Origin: CCMP332 sp040218795
GTDB taxonomy: Bacteria; Bacteroidota; Bacteroidia; Cytophagales; CCMP332
Length of the DNA: 64,000 nt
Reading direction: 5' to 3'
NCBI GenBank assembly: GCA_040218795.1
Contig: JAVJQT010000010.1
Coordinates: 62,001-126,000 of the forward strand
Part shown: piece by piece, positions 7,643 to 15,597 of the stretch
Layout: each line of letters begins with the position of its first letter
Position numbering within the stretch: the stretch's first letter is position 1
Position numbers and translations under genes: made by a program
Notes under the pieces: generated by a model
Told to the model about the DNA's origin: nothing
The model's input: the letters and a program-made list of their open reading frames with translations, nothing else
Databases searched by the model: none

Positions 7643-8013
7643 TAATCTTAAATAAGTTCATTCATATTTTTTAAAATCAGCTCTTCCCCCTACCAACTTC
7701 AAAGTTTTATGGGTTATAGACTTTTGTAGCTATTGTGATTGTAGCTAATTACTAAATTATTTTAAATGCTAAGTTTTAGATGATTATTGCTTCAATATCT
7801 TCAAATGTACCCCATCCAATTCTGCGACTTTAAGAACAAATGTCCAAGATTTTGAGTCTTCATTGCTTTGCAATCAGAATCGGAACGGATGAATTAATTA
7901 AGAGATCGGAATAAAAGAGCCATTATTAATTTTTTCGCTCACGGATGCCTATGGTTCTTTTTAACATTTAATTCGGTTCCTCTAATAATTATATATTAGT
8001 TGAGGTTTTAGTT
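7643..8013. other. Convergent intergenic region with a weak hairpin
   Basis: 371 bases between two convergent genes. I see no supportable gene. Near its right end CTAATA (7982-7987) and TATTAG (7994-7999) can pair across six bases and are followed by a T-rich stretch, a weak candidate terminator for plus-strand transcription. Confidence 0.4.
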
Positions 8014-10398
8014 TTATTTTTCGGCACTTTTAGCTTTTGCAATCTGCTTTTGAATTTTATTGGAATTCCTTTTTTGCTGCAATCGACTTAAATATTCCAT
8101 AAATTGTATATCGAATCCGACGTTAAAAATCAGTGGAAGATCTGAATCAAAGAATGGTTTATTGCTAACCACAGGTGTGCCAATAGAAAGATTAAAATCT
8201 AAATCATTGAAAAACGAAATTCCAAATCCTGTAGCAATGATTGGTGAATTGAAATCTTGAGTAGTTCCGGTATTAACCAAATTATATAATATACCTGATC
8301 CATAAAGCAAGAAATGAATATTACTGATTGTTGGTTCTCTGGGAGGCCCCACTTTTACATATTCATATCCCCAATATGAAAAGGTCTCTCCTTTTGAGAA
8401 GGAATTAAGATATTTGTAGTCAACAATCTTAAATTTTATTCCGATTTTCTCCCCTACAAAAGAATAATTTCTAAGGTTTGATCCATCAGCAAGTGCAAGA
8501 TCTTTTGTAAAGTAGGAATTGTTTACCCCTACAGTAAAGTGCAAGCCAAGTGGCCTGTATTTATTATAAGGAATCTTTTGAAGGCTTAGAAGAAACCCTT
8601 CAACATCTAAGTTAAGTGCAAGCTCACCTTTATCATTTTCTATAACCTTTAAGTAGCTTCTAACATATGTCAGAATCTTATTAATTGATTTGCGCATGTT
8701 TTCATCGCTAAAAATGTCACCTGCATCGCTCATGTGATTAATAAAGTGTGCATATGTGTCCACTTTATCAAATTCGTCAATTTTAGTAAAGAGATTTATA
8801 AATGCAGGGTTAAAATTGATATTGATGGACTTCAATTCATCGGAAGCTTGTTGTTGAATGCAATTGATGAATCCTTCCATATTCTTTCCTGCTTCCAAAA
8901 AATCGTAGGAATATTTACTAAGATTGACCAGTCCCGGTCTGATGTCATTTTCATATGATCTCATATATTCATATCGATTGAGCTCTATATACTTAAGTTT
9001 ATCCATGAAAGAACCCGCATTTTCTAATGCCTTTTTCTCAGAATCTAATAATTGACTAATATCTGTTATTTGACTTCTTGCTTTTATAAATTCATTTTTG
9101 GCATTTGAATAAAACTGATCTCCGTTTCCGCAATCAAATTGATTTTGGATTTCCATTATAACCTGATCGATATCATTTCCCTTGGAAGCTAAAGTTTTGA
9201 TTAAGCCGTAATACTTCATATGTATCTTGAGGTTATAATGAGCATCATCAAATACTTTGTCTGCAATGACTTTTTTGCTTAGAAGTATTGAATAAAATTG
9301 TTGTTTGAATTTGGCATCGAGATACCAGAATAATATACCCCATTGCTTTTTGCCATCCTGGCTCAGATTATTAATATCAATGTTATATGTTGATTTAATA
9401 AAATCATTAAAAGTACTTGTACCTATAGCACGCCTATAATTTTCGTTATATGCATTTCCAAAAACTTCTTGCTCTTTTGGAATTTTATTAATGGCTTTAG
9501 TTAATTCATTTGATGACTTCATTAGCAATTCGGAGTAGTATGTGGCATCTTTTAATTCATTATTAATTAATTCAATTGGTTGGTTGTTTTGAAGTCCATT
9601 TTGAATCTTCTCCATGAGACTTATATAATTACCGAATCCGGTCTTAGACAATTGATTATCAACTTTAACTACAAAAGGTTTAATAAACTCATTGTCCTCT
9701 TCATTCTTTAGATTAACATAGGCATTCATCGAGAGGTAATTTTGAAGATAATTGGTCCTTAGAACACCAAGTGATTTTAATTCTGAATTTTGCCTAACTA
9801 CTTCGGAAAACAAATCAATTAACACACTTATAAACCTGTTCCTGATTTTTTCTTTGGGCGTATTTTGAATTTGAAGTCTACCACTTGAAGAATTGCCCTG
9901 ATAATTAATTCTGGTGAAATCGAGCAGACTTAATTTGGTTTTATCAAATAATTCTTCATCAACCCCAAATGACAATGCGAGATTTTTTAGATTTTTCCAT
10001 TCAGCAGAATTCGGTTTAAGAGTTGATATGTAATATTCCGTATAACTGACTACGAATGATAGATTAACAATATTCTCTAACAGATTTTTTATTCTGGTGC
10101 TTTCATCTTTCTCGGTCAAAAGAATATCAATATTTTGATCAATAAATGCATAAAAAAGACCATTATCAACCCCAACCTGGCTTAGAAGCATGTTTTTAAT
10201 GAGCTTAGTCTTTACCTCATTTTGCTTTTCTGCGACAATTTCAGCTATAAGTGCGGCATCTAAATTTCCCTGACTAAATGATATTCCACTTAAACCAACT
10301 TGTAAAGAAGGTGCTTGATGTACATCTTGAGATTTAATTGTTGAAATAGTAAAAAATACAATTCCAAGAGTTAAAAAGGTCTTAATTAGGGTTTTCAT
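8014..10398 (-). CDS. Large secreted protein of unknown function (794 aa)
   Basis: A Sec signal peptide is clear (MKTLIKTFLTLGIVFFTIST, cleavage before QDVHQAP). The first ~600 residues are helical with many short repeats of Leu/Asn/Lys. The last ~180 become beta-rich, with FLLYGSGILYNLVNTG, GFGISFFNDLDFNLSIG and NVGFDIQFMEYLS resembling amphipathic strands of an outer-membrane domain, then a basic tail. This is a helical periplasmic part plus a small outer-membrane or barrel-like end; no enzyme motif. It stands alone on the minus strand after the palindrome-marked block. I do not recognise the family. Confidence 0.5.
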   Translation of the reverse strand: MKTLIKTFLTLGIVFFTISTIKSQDVHQAPSLQVGLSGISFSQGNLDAALIAEIVAEKQNEVKTKLIKNMLLSQVGVDNGLFYAFIDQNIDILLTEKDESTRIKNLLENIVNLSFVVSYTEYYISTLKPNSAEWKNLKNLALSFGVDEELFDKTKLSLLDFTRINYQGNSSSGRLQIQNTPKEKIRNRFISVLIDLFSEVVRQNSELKSLGVLRTNYLQNYLSMNAYVNLKNEEDNEFIKPFVVKVDNQLSKTGFGNYISLMEKIQNGLQNNQPIELINNELKDATYYSELLMKSSNELTKAINKIPKEQEVFGNAYNENYRRAIGTSTFNDFIKSTYNIDINNLSQDGKKQWGILFWYLDAKFKQQFYSILLSKKVIADKVFDDAHYNLKIHMKYYGLIKTLASKGNDIDQVIMEIQNQFDCGNGDQFYSNAKNEFIKARSQITDISQLLDSEKKALENAGSFMDKLKYIELNRYEYMRSYENDIRPGLVNLSKYSYDFLEAGKNMEGFINCIQQQASDELKSININFNPAFINLFTKIDEFDKVDTYAHFINHMSDAGDIFSDENMRKSINKILTYVRSYLKVIENDKGELALNLDVEGFLLSLQKIPYNKYRPLGLHFTVGVNNSYFTKDLALADGSNLRNYSFVGEKIGIKFKIVDYKYLNSFSKGETFSYWGYEYVKVGPPREPTISNIHFLLYGSGILYNLVNTGTTQDFNSPIIATGFGISFFNDLDFNLSIGTPVVSNKPFFDSDLPLIFNVGFDIQFMEYLSRLQQKRNSNKIQKQIAKAKSAEK

Positions 10399-10471
10399 AA
10401 TTTTAGTAATCTACCGATTCAATATTGACAATATGGTTTTCAAATGATTAGTCAAAGCAATTTTGGATTTA

Positions 10472-11080
10472 TTAATTACCCGGCTCCTTGAGCTTCTTTT
10501 TGGTTTCCGTTAAAAAATTCCCCAAAACCGAGGTCAATAAATGCAGACCTTCGCTGCCACCGCTGATCACACCGGCTGACAGAAAGATATCGCACATATA
10601 AAATAAATTCTTTTGAAAATCTTCGAAACCGGCAGGGATGGTATAGATCGGCCCCAAAACCCGGAAGCCTACCAGGGCAATAAAAACACCGATCAAAAAA
10701 CTGGTTCTCAAGGCAATTTTTGTGGTTTCGCTTCTAAATTCCTGAAGGGTTTCATCAGCACTTTGGAATTCATCTTGTGTGGATTTAAAGCTCTCCTTGT
10801 CGAGCAGACCTTCTTTAAACTTTTGTCTGTCGAGGGTTAATCGTTCCTGAATTTTGTTGCGTTCGGATTCCAGTTTGATTTTTTCTGTGCCCCGCCAGAT
10901 TTTGATCAGAATCTCCAAAACCCTTTCCATCAGGATTGTTACTACCCCAATTGATATAATCACATCGTAAATAGAATCTGCAATTCCCGGTACGGGTTTG
11001 AAGTGATCGCCAAAGTTAAGCCCACCCAGTATTATTAGAATCGTAACAATTATGATATAAATAACTCTTCCTGTGGTCAT
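10472..11080 (-). CDS. Membrane protein with a central coiled coil
   Basis: 202 aa. Two hydrophobic segments near the N-terminus (IIIVTILIILGG at ~9-20, then VIISIGVVTILM at ~40-51), a charged coiled coil at ~65-120 (KIKLESERNKIQERL), then two more hydrophobic segments (SFLIGVFIALVGF and FYMCDIFLSAGVI). The loop between reads SGGSEGLHLLTSVLGNFL. A 20-bp palindrome lies 68 bases upstream (11149-11168); the same palindrome precedes the gene at 14318-14875. This suggests shared regulation and that both are part of one system. Function unknown. Confidence 0.6.
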   Translation of the reverse strand: MTTGRVIYIIIVTILIILGGLNFGDHFKPVPGIADSIYDVIISIGVVTILMERVLEILIKIWRGTEKIKLESERNKIQERLTLDRQKFKEGLLDKESFKSTQDEFQSADETLQEFRSETTKIALRTSFLIGVFIALVGFRVLGPIYTIPAGFEDFQKNLFYMCDIFLSAGVISGGSEGLHLLTSVLGNFLTETKKKLKEPGN

Positions 11081-11148
11081 TACCTATTGGTTTAGTCCAA
11101 AAATTGAAGAATGGAATATTAAATGTAAGTCCGACAATGCAGAGCTTC

Positions 11149-11168
11149 AATACCCAAGCTTGGGTATT
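11149..11168. promoter_or_regulatory. Perfect 20-bp palindrome, candidate operator or terminator
   Basis: AATACCCAAGCTTGGGTATT is a perfect palindrome, 18/20 identical to the copy at 14919-14938. Both lie 5' of a minus-strand gene start. Here it also follows the stop of the FAD oxidase gene, so it could end that transcript instead. Confidence 0.55.
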
Positions 11169-11180
11169 TTGCTATGAATG

Positions 11181-12827
11181 CTATGTAATTGTAGGTGGGG
11201 TATTGGATGAATAGGGAATAAAATCGTCAAGCCCAAATTGCTCTAAAAACGCATTGTTGAAGATTTCCTGAACCTCTTCACGCATCAAGCGGGATCTTTG
11301 CTCCTTCCAGGCTTTGATTTTCTCTTCGCCAAAGGAATTTATGGTCCGGTTTTCGTTCATGTGCCGGTTCATTTTCCCCCAATGCATGGTATAATTGATG
11401 TTATTGGATTCCAGCAGAAGCGCCAATTTTTTTACGAATGTATAATTGATATTAACGTCTGCCCCATCCAGTTCAAGCACAGTGGTTAAGGGCCATTTTG
11501 TAAATCCAAGCGTAGCCGAAGTGCCTTTTGTGAATCGGCAGGCCATGATTCCGGCCAGCTTGGTTTTTTTATTGACTTCAAGACAGAGCTCTATCACTTT
11601 TTTCAAATGGACAGGATCAAAGCCAAAAGCAGCGCTAAATACTTTTCCACGGAAAACGGTATTTTTAAAGGTCTCTCCGATGGTTCCAACCGCCTTTTCG
11701 GGTCGGTCATAAGCCGTTTTGAATAGTTTATTGACCATTTTTGGTATGAGGAGGCGGTTTAGAAAGCCCGCGTTGTGTTCAACCATATTGAGCGCCGTCT
11801 GTATCAAACCCAGTGCATCGTCGCCATAAGTATAACCCCTCGCATCATTGTCGATTCTATCGTAATTATCGTAATACCCGACCTTGTGCATAATTCTCAG
11901 ATAGACGCCCTTTTCGAGATTGTCAAATTCAAAATCATGCGGGTTTATGGCTATTTCAAGGTGGTACAAAGGATTGTTCTGATCGCTGTATTGATAGAGC
12001 AGATAGGGTTGGAGTTTTTCGTATTCTCCTCCGGAGAGCGCATCTTCAAGTCTTTGATCGAACTTCACCCTGCTGAGTTTTTGCTCGAGTAAAAATTTAT
12101 CTTCCACTTCCACCAATACACCGTGAATAAATCCAAAACTGCCAAAGCTTATCAGTGCAGCATTGAACAAATCATCATCGGCGATGAATTGGGCATTGAT
12201 TTTTGAATGAAATCTACTGGAAGTGATTTTTTCGGATGCCCTTTCGATATAAATACTTTTATCGGGCCCGGATACTATGTGCATGCCTTTAATCATTTCT
12301 GAAATGGAACCGTAGTCAATGGAGGCGCCGTGAGTATTGGTTGAAAAGGCGCCTACAATGGTCTGCCCATTGCTGCCACCGCTGGCTCTTAAGGATTTGG
12401 CCGGACTTTGTTGTTGTTCGAGGTATTCGTTGATTTTAATAATGGTATTACCGCATTGCAGGAAATGATAATTTGAAATGTCATGCGTGTTTTTGAATTG
12501 ACTAGTGAAATTTGATTCGGTCAATTTAAACCTATGCCTCAGCATTTTGGTATTGATAATTATATCATCGCTCACCGCCACTTTTGTAAATGACCATCCG
12601 CTTCCCATGGCTCTGACAGACATGTTTTTATCCAATGCGTCTTTTATAATCCACTGAATATTATCAGTGCATTTATTGTATTGTTCGAGCGAAGAAAGAC
12701 CCTGCCATTCCGGATCATTCAAATACAATTGATAGGATTGGTTTTCATCGAGTTCCTGTGTGAAATTTTGATGGGCGTTTCTAAATTTCTTAATGTTCCA
12801 GTGTGCGATTCCTGCCGGTAATGTCAT
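11181..12827 (-). CDS. FAD-dependent oxidoreductase, aldonolactone-oxidase type
   Basis: 548 aa. Residues ~65-200 are an FAD-binding PCMH-type domain (NMSVRAMGSGWSFTKV, LRASGGSNGQTIVGAFSTNT, HGASIDYGSISEM, the His/Gly stretch that holds FAD). The C-terminal ~300 residues resemble the D-arabinono-lactone oxidase/L-gulono-lactone oxidase catalytic domain, ending with NYTMHWGKMN, the HWGK motif near the active site of that group. Expected reaction: oxidation of a sugar lactone or polyol with O2 or another acceptor; substrate unknown. No signal peptide. It follows the Bor-like lipoprotein by 10 bases in the same block, so it is probably cotranscribed with it. Confidence 0.75.
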   Translation of the reverse strand: MTLPAGIAHWNIKKFRNAHQNFTQELDENQSYQLYLNDPEWQGLSSLEQYNKCTDNIQWIIKDALDKNMSVRAMGSGWSFTKVAVSDDIIINTKMLRHRFKLTESNFTSQFKNTHDISNYHFLQCGNTIIKINEYLEQQQSPAKSLRASGGSNGQTIVGAFSTNTHGASIDYGSISEMIKGMHIVSGPDKSIYIERASEKITSSRFHSKINAQFIADDDLFNAALISFGSFGFIHGVLVEVEDKFLLEQKLSRVKFDQRLEDALSGGEYEKLQPYLLYQYSDQNNPLYHLEIAINPHDFEFDNLEKGVYLRIMHKVGYYDNYDRIDNDARGYTYGDDALGLIQTALNMVEHNAGFLNRLLIPKMVNKLFKTAYDRPEKAVGTIGETFKNTVFRGKVFSAAFGFDPVHLKKVIELCLEVNKKTKLAGIMACRFTKGTSATLGFTKWPLTTVLELDGADVNINYTFVKKLALLLESNNINYTMHWGKMNRHMNENRTINSFGEEKIKAWKEQRSRLMREEVQEIFNNAFLEQFGLDDFIPYSSNTPPTIT

Positions 12828-12837
12828 AGTGTATTAT

Positions 12838-13158
12838 TTAAATTTCTGAATTTCCCGGATCGTAGGCGCAGCATTCATAATCCATTCGCATTGGCACCAC
12901 AATGCCGAGCGTCGCTGCGGATATTAATATGTTCAATCCATTGTTTTTTGATTCGACCTGGCAAATGCAATCGCAAAGTTTATCTGTGGGCACATCCGGT
13001 GGTTGTACCAAACCCCATAGTAAGACCGTTTTTTTGACTTTAACAGGTACGGGATTATTGCTGTCGTATTGATCAACCACCCTGACCGTCATGCAACTGC
13101 TCAAATAAATGAGGGTGATAAACAAAAGGGGTATAAGCGATTTTTTATAGCGTTTCAT
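12838..13158 (-). CDS. Bor/Iss-like lipoprotein
   Basis: 106 aa with a lipoprotein signal (LIYLSSC, Cys at 22). The mature part carries KKTVLLWGLVQPPDVPTDKLC, a cysteine pair and ATLGIVVPMRMDYECC. The order (a KT-D-Cys stretch, then TLGI-P and a final Cys) resembles the lambda Bor/Iss serum-resistance lipoprotein; similarity is modest. It would sit in the outer membrane. It lies between the EEP hydrolase and the FAD oxidase. Confidence 0.5.
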   Translation of the reverse strand: MKRYKKSLIPLLFITLIYLSSCMTVRVVDQYDSNNPVPVKVKKTVLLWGLVQPPDVPTDKLCDCICQVESKNNGLNILISAATLGIVVPMRMDYECCAYDPGNSEI

Positions 13159-13227
13159 TTGAGGATATTTTAAGTTTTTAAATAGACCAATAAATCTAAG
13201 AATCCTTTCTCCGCCGTGGGAATTAAT

Positions 13228-14316
13228 TCAATTTTTGATTTTGTTTAGATAATTCTCCGCATTATCGCCGGTCAGCTGCACCCAAAGCGGCAAATGGTCG
13301 GAAAGGTGATAAGTTTTCCACTCTTTGTAATATTTCTTTAGCTGGGCTTCATCGTTTTCGTCATCCACTTTTTTGCTGAAATTGGAGGAGGCTTTCATGT
13401 CCTCCAAAAAGTCCTTCCAGTCGGTACTTCTGTAGACCCAATTAAAAATTTCAAGCACGCCGGCGCCATTGTAATCGATGGATCTTCCCTGTTTTTTAAA
13501 GGCGATCTGATCGTAGGCTTTATTTTGCAACATATTGGAATAGCCTATTTCTTCGGGCATGAAAAAATCGTTGTTGCTCAGTTGTTTCATGGTTTCATGT
13601 TCGCGGCTCACGATATTGAAATCGCCCAAAATGATCAGGTGTTTGTTTTCGTGATTTAGATAGTAATCCGATTTCTTGCTCAAATATTTGGCGATGGCAT
13701 TGATCTCATCGATACGCTCCTGTAGCTTATCACCGGAACTCGAACCGTAATAAATATGAACGGTACAGAGGTCAAAGCGCAGCCAATTGCTTTGGAATGA
13801 CACGATAAAAGGCGTTCTTCTGAATTGTTTTCCGGCAGTGACTTTTTTGCCGCTTGTTTCAAGTTTCACCTTGCTGATGAGGAGGTTTGAAGGCAATACA
13901 ATCTCCCCCGCAATATTTTTAAACCAGACCTTGCGTTTGTCAAAAACGAAAGTCATGCGTTCCCCATTGCCGCCCAACTCAGCGGGTACAATATCGGTGG
14001 CAATATAATCCCAGTTATCGCCTAAGAGGGCCATGATCTCTTCGAGTTTGCCGATGTTATTGACTTCCTGCAAAGCGATCACATCAAAACGGGAAATGAT
14101 CTCGGCGATATAGAAGAGCGAGGAAATGCTCCTTTTTCCAAAACCCTTTTTGGAGTTTTTATCGAGGTCGCGGATGTTCCAGCTGCCGATAAGCACATTG
14201 TCATCGGCGTCTTTTAGTGGCAAATTGGAATCGAGATTTTTTCGCAATCTGAGCAGGTCTTTGACTGTTCTTTCGCGGATTTCCTTTTTGAGGTATTTGA
14301 GTTTATAGTAATACAT
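13228..14316 (-). CDS. Endonuclease/exonuclease/phosphatase (EEP) family hydrolase
   Basis: 362 aa from ATG at 14316. A longer frame starts at 14391 but would overlap the preceding gene by 74 bases, and the start chosen here begins just 2 bases after that gene's stop. EEP motifs are in order: GSWNIRDL, DVIALQEVNN (Glu), the Asp in ERMTFVFDKRKV, TVHIYYG, LIILGDFNIVS (GDFN) and LSDHLPLW (SDH). All catalytic Asn, Glu, Asp and His are present, so an active Mg-dependent phosphodiesterase or nuclease is expected. No signal peptide. Substrate (DNA, RNA, phosphoinositide or sphingomyelin) cannot be told. It lies in the minus-strand block flanked by the palindromes. Confidence 0.8.
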   Translation of the reverse strand: MYYYKLKYLKKEIRERTVKDLLRLRKNLDSNLPLKDADDNVLIGSWNIRDLDKNSKKGFGKRSISSLFYIAEIISRFDVIALQEVNNIGKLEEIMALLGDNWDYIATDIVPAELGGNGERMTFVFDKRKVWFKNIAGEIVLPSNLLISKVKLETSGKKVTAGKQFRRTPFIVSFQSNWLRFDLCTVHIYYGSSSGDKLQERIDEINAIAKYLSKKSDYYLNHENKHLIILGDFNIVSREHETMKQLSNNDFFMPEEIGYSNMLQNKAYDQIAFKKQGRSIDYNGAGVLEIFNWVYRSTDWKDFLEDMKASSNFSKKVDDENDEAQLKKYYKEWKTYHLSDHLPLWVQLTGDNAENYLNKIKN

Positions 14317-14317
14317 A

Positions 14318-14875
14318 TTAATTAAAGCTTTGCATTTGTAATGTATCAGTAAATTCCTGTTGTGAAGGCCTGTTCGCTTTCTTTTTGACAAGGCTTTTGT
14401 CTGTGGCTTTGATTCTCAACTCCGAATCAATGGCCTGCACTTCTTGCTGTATTTTTTCAAGCTGTAGTCTCGAATCGGAAGCTACGGGACTGGGCATTTC
14501 CACCATTGTGGTATCCATGGCACTTTCATTTTGAAATTCCAAGGCCAGCAGGTTTTCATAGAGCTGCATTAGACTGTCGCGGCGCTCTACTTTTTCGCCG
14601 TATTCGCTTTCCACAAGTGTAAAATACTTCTCCCAGCGTTCGCGATGATCATCGGAGACCAAAACGGTTTTGAAATATTCGGCAAAGCGTTTACGCACGG
14701 CTACATCCTCCAGCAAGGCGTATTCCACGTATTCTCCTACCTGCTGCGACTCTTTTATGGCGATTTCGCGATCCTGAAAGCCCCATTTTATGACCAGGCT
14801 TACAAAACCGATGAGGAAGGTACCCAGGAAGAATTTCCCGAAATCGAGCCAGAGTTTGAGCTTTTCGTTTTCCAT
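14318..14875 (-). CDS. Membrane-anchored coiled-coil protein
   Basis: 185 aa from the ATG at 14875 (a start at 14920 would overlap the palindrome; the inner Met is followed by MENEKLKLW and the membrane helix). One hydrophobic segment, FFLGTFLIGFVSLVIKW (~14-30), then long charged helices with several coiled-coil heptads (QQVGEYVEYALLEDVAVRK, QLEKIQQEVQAIDSELRI). No catalytic motif. A palindrome 43 bases upstream (14919-14938) matches the one upstream of the membrane protein at 10472-11080. First gene of the block on the minus strand; likely a membrane sensor or anchor. Confidence 0.55.
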   Translation of the reverse strand: MENEKLKLWLDFGKFFLGTFLIGFVSLVIKWGFQDREIAIKESQQVGEYVEYALLEDVAVRKRFAEYFKTVLVSDDHRERWEKYFTLVESEYGEKVERRDSLMQLYENLLALEFQNESAMDTTMVEMPSPVASDSRLQLEKIQQEVQAIDSELRIKATDKSLVKKKANRPSQQEFTDTLQMQSFN

Positions 14876-14918
14876 TTGAGATTTTAAACTCAAAGTCTTA
14901 AGAATCTGGATCAAATTC

Positions 14919-14938
14919 AATCCCCGAGCTTGGGTATT
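14919..14938. promoter_or_regulatory. Second copy of the 20-bp palindrome (18/20)
   Basis: AATCCCCGAGCTTGGGTATT differs from 11149-11168 in two positions. It lies 43 bases upstream of the minus-strand start at 14875. The shared position upstream of two membrane-protein genes favours an operator. Confidence 0.5.
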
Positions 14939-14966
14939 TTTAAAGAAGATTTTAATTATGGAGAGC

Positions 14967-15132
14967 GGATTGTCTCAAATTTGAACGACGGCCCCTTTGG
15001 GAATGGAATTCAACTATTAATAATTCTAAGGACTGGATTGCCTCAAATTTGAGCGACGTCCCCTTTGGCAATGGAATTCAACTATTAATAATTCTAAGTA
15101 CCGGATTGCCTCAAATTTGAGCGACGGCCCCG
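14967..15132. repeat. 68-bp tandem repeat, two full copies and a partial third
   Basis: The unit starts GGATTG and runs through CTCAAATTTGA, CCCCTTTGG, GGAATTCAACTATTAATAAT and TCTAAG. Starts are at 14967, 15035 and 15103, exactly 68 bases apart; the third copy is cut after about 30 bases where the inverted repeat begins. Differences between copies are few single bases. No gene is expected in it. Confidence 0.85.
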
Positions 15133-15220
15133 TGACAGGCACGGGGACGGGTCTTTTTTTGGAAATTTTAAAGAGTTGTGCTTCACACAAAATAATAAGG
15201 TCCCCGTGCTTGTCACGGGG
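15128..15220. repeat. Long inverted repeat (21-bp arms, 51-base loop)
   Basis: Arms lie at 15128-15148 and 15200-15220; 20 of 21 bases pair. The arms are GC-rich (the CCCCGTGACA core and its complement) in otherwise AT-rich DNA. The left arm joins the third tandem copy. Such palindromes beside small GIY-YIG genes look like a mobile-element end or a recombination product. Confidence 0.8.
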
Positions 15221-15222
15221 TC

Positions 15223-15239
15223 GTCGATACAATATCGAC
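15223..15239. other. Perfect 7-bp hairpin
   Basis: GTCGATA, three loop bases and TATCGAC. It follows the long inverted repeat by two bases and precedes the GIY-YIG gene by 34. It may be a small terminator or an end structure of the same element. Confidence 0.5.
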
Positions 15240-15273
15240 ACTGCGTTAATTAGAAGTTTCCCTCCTTAGATAA

Positions 15274-15597
15274 ATGAAGCCCGTTTTAGCAAAATTCTAT
15301 GTGTATATCCTCACTACAAAAAACCATCGCATATTCTATACCGGTTTCACAAATGATCTAAAACGTAGAACTTACGAACACAAAAAATTTATTTACAAAA
15401 ACAGTTTCACGGCCAAATACAAGATTGGCAAACTGGTCTATTTTGAAGAATTTGATGATGCCGGCCAGGCGAAACACCGGGAATGGCTAATTAAGAGGTA
15501 TACAAGAGAATGGAAAATAAACCTGATAAATTCTATTAATCCGAAATGGGAGGATCTTTATTTTAAACCCGATTTAATTTTCAATGAAAAACTCTAA
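15274..15597 (+). CDS. Stand-alone GIY-YIG endonuclease-family protein
   Basis: 107 aa, single GIY-YIG domain of the YhbQ/UPF0213-like group. The first strand is FYVYIL, the second FYTGFT (here YTG in place of YIG), followed by DLKRRTYEHKK with the usual Arg and His and later REWLIKRYTREWKINLI. The family cuts DNA in homing or repair settings; the true substrate of these small proteins is not settled. It sits directly beside tandem and inverted repeats, which suggests the repeats are its target or the remains of its movement. The stop overlaps the stop of the convergent gene in CTAA. Confidence 0.8.
   Translation: MKPVLAKFYVYILTTKNHRIFYTGFTNDLKRRTYEHKKFIYKNSFTAKYKIGKLVYFEEFDDAGQAKHREWLIKRYTREWKINLINSINPKWEDLYFKPDLIFNEKL

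Noticed and set aside
14317..14391. N-terminal extension of the EEP hydrolase
   Set aside because: It overlaps the upstream gene by 74 bases; the start at 14316 leaves normal spacing.
10472..14875. Reading this block as a prophage because of the Bor-like lipoprotein
   Set aside because: No structural, integrase or lysis gene; the Bor resemblance alone is weak.
15026..15241. Minus-strand frame of 71 codons over the repeat array
   Set aside because: It covers tandem and inverted repeats and the GC-rich arms; the translation has no protein-like composition and no start support.
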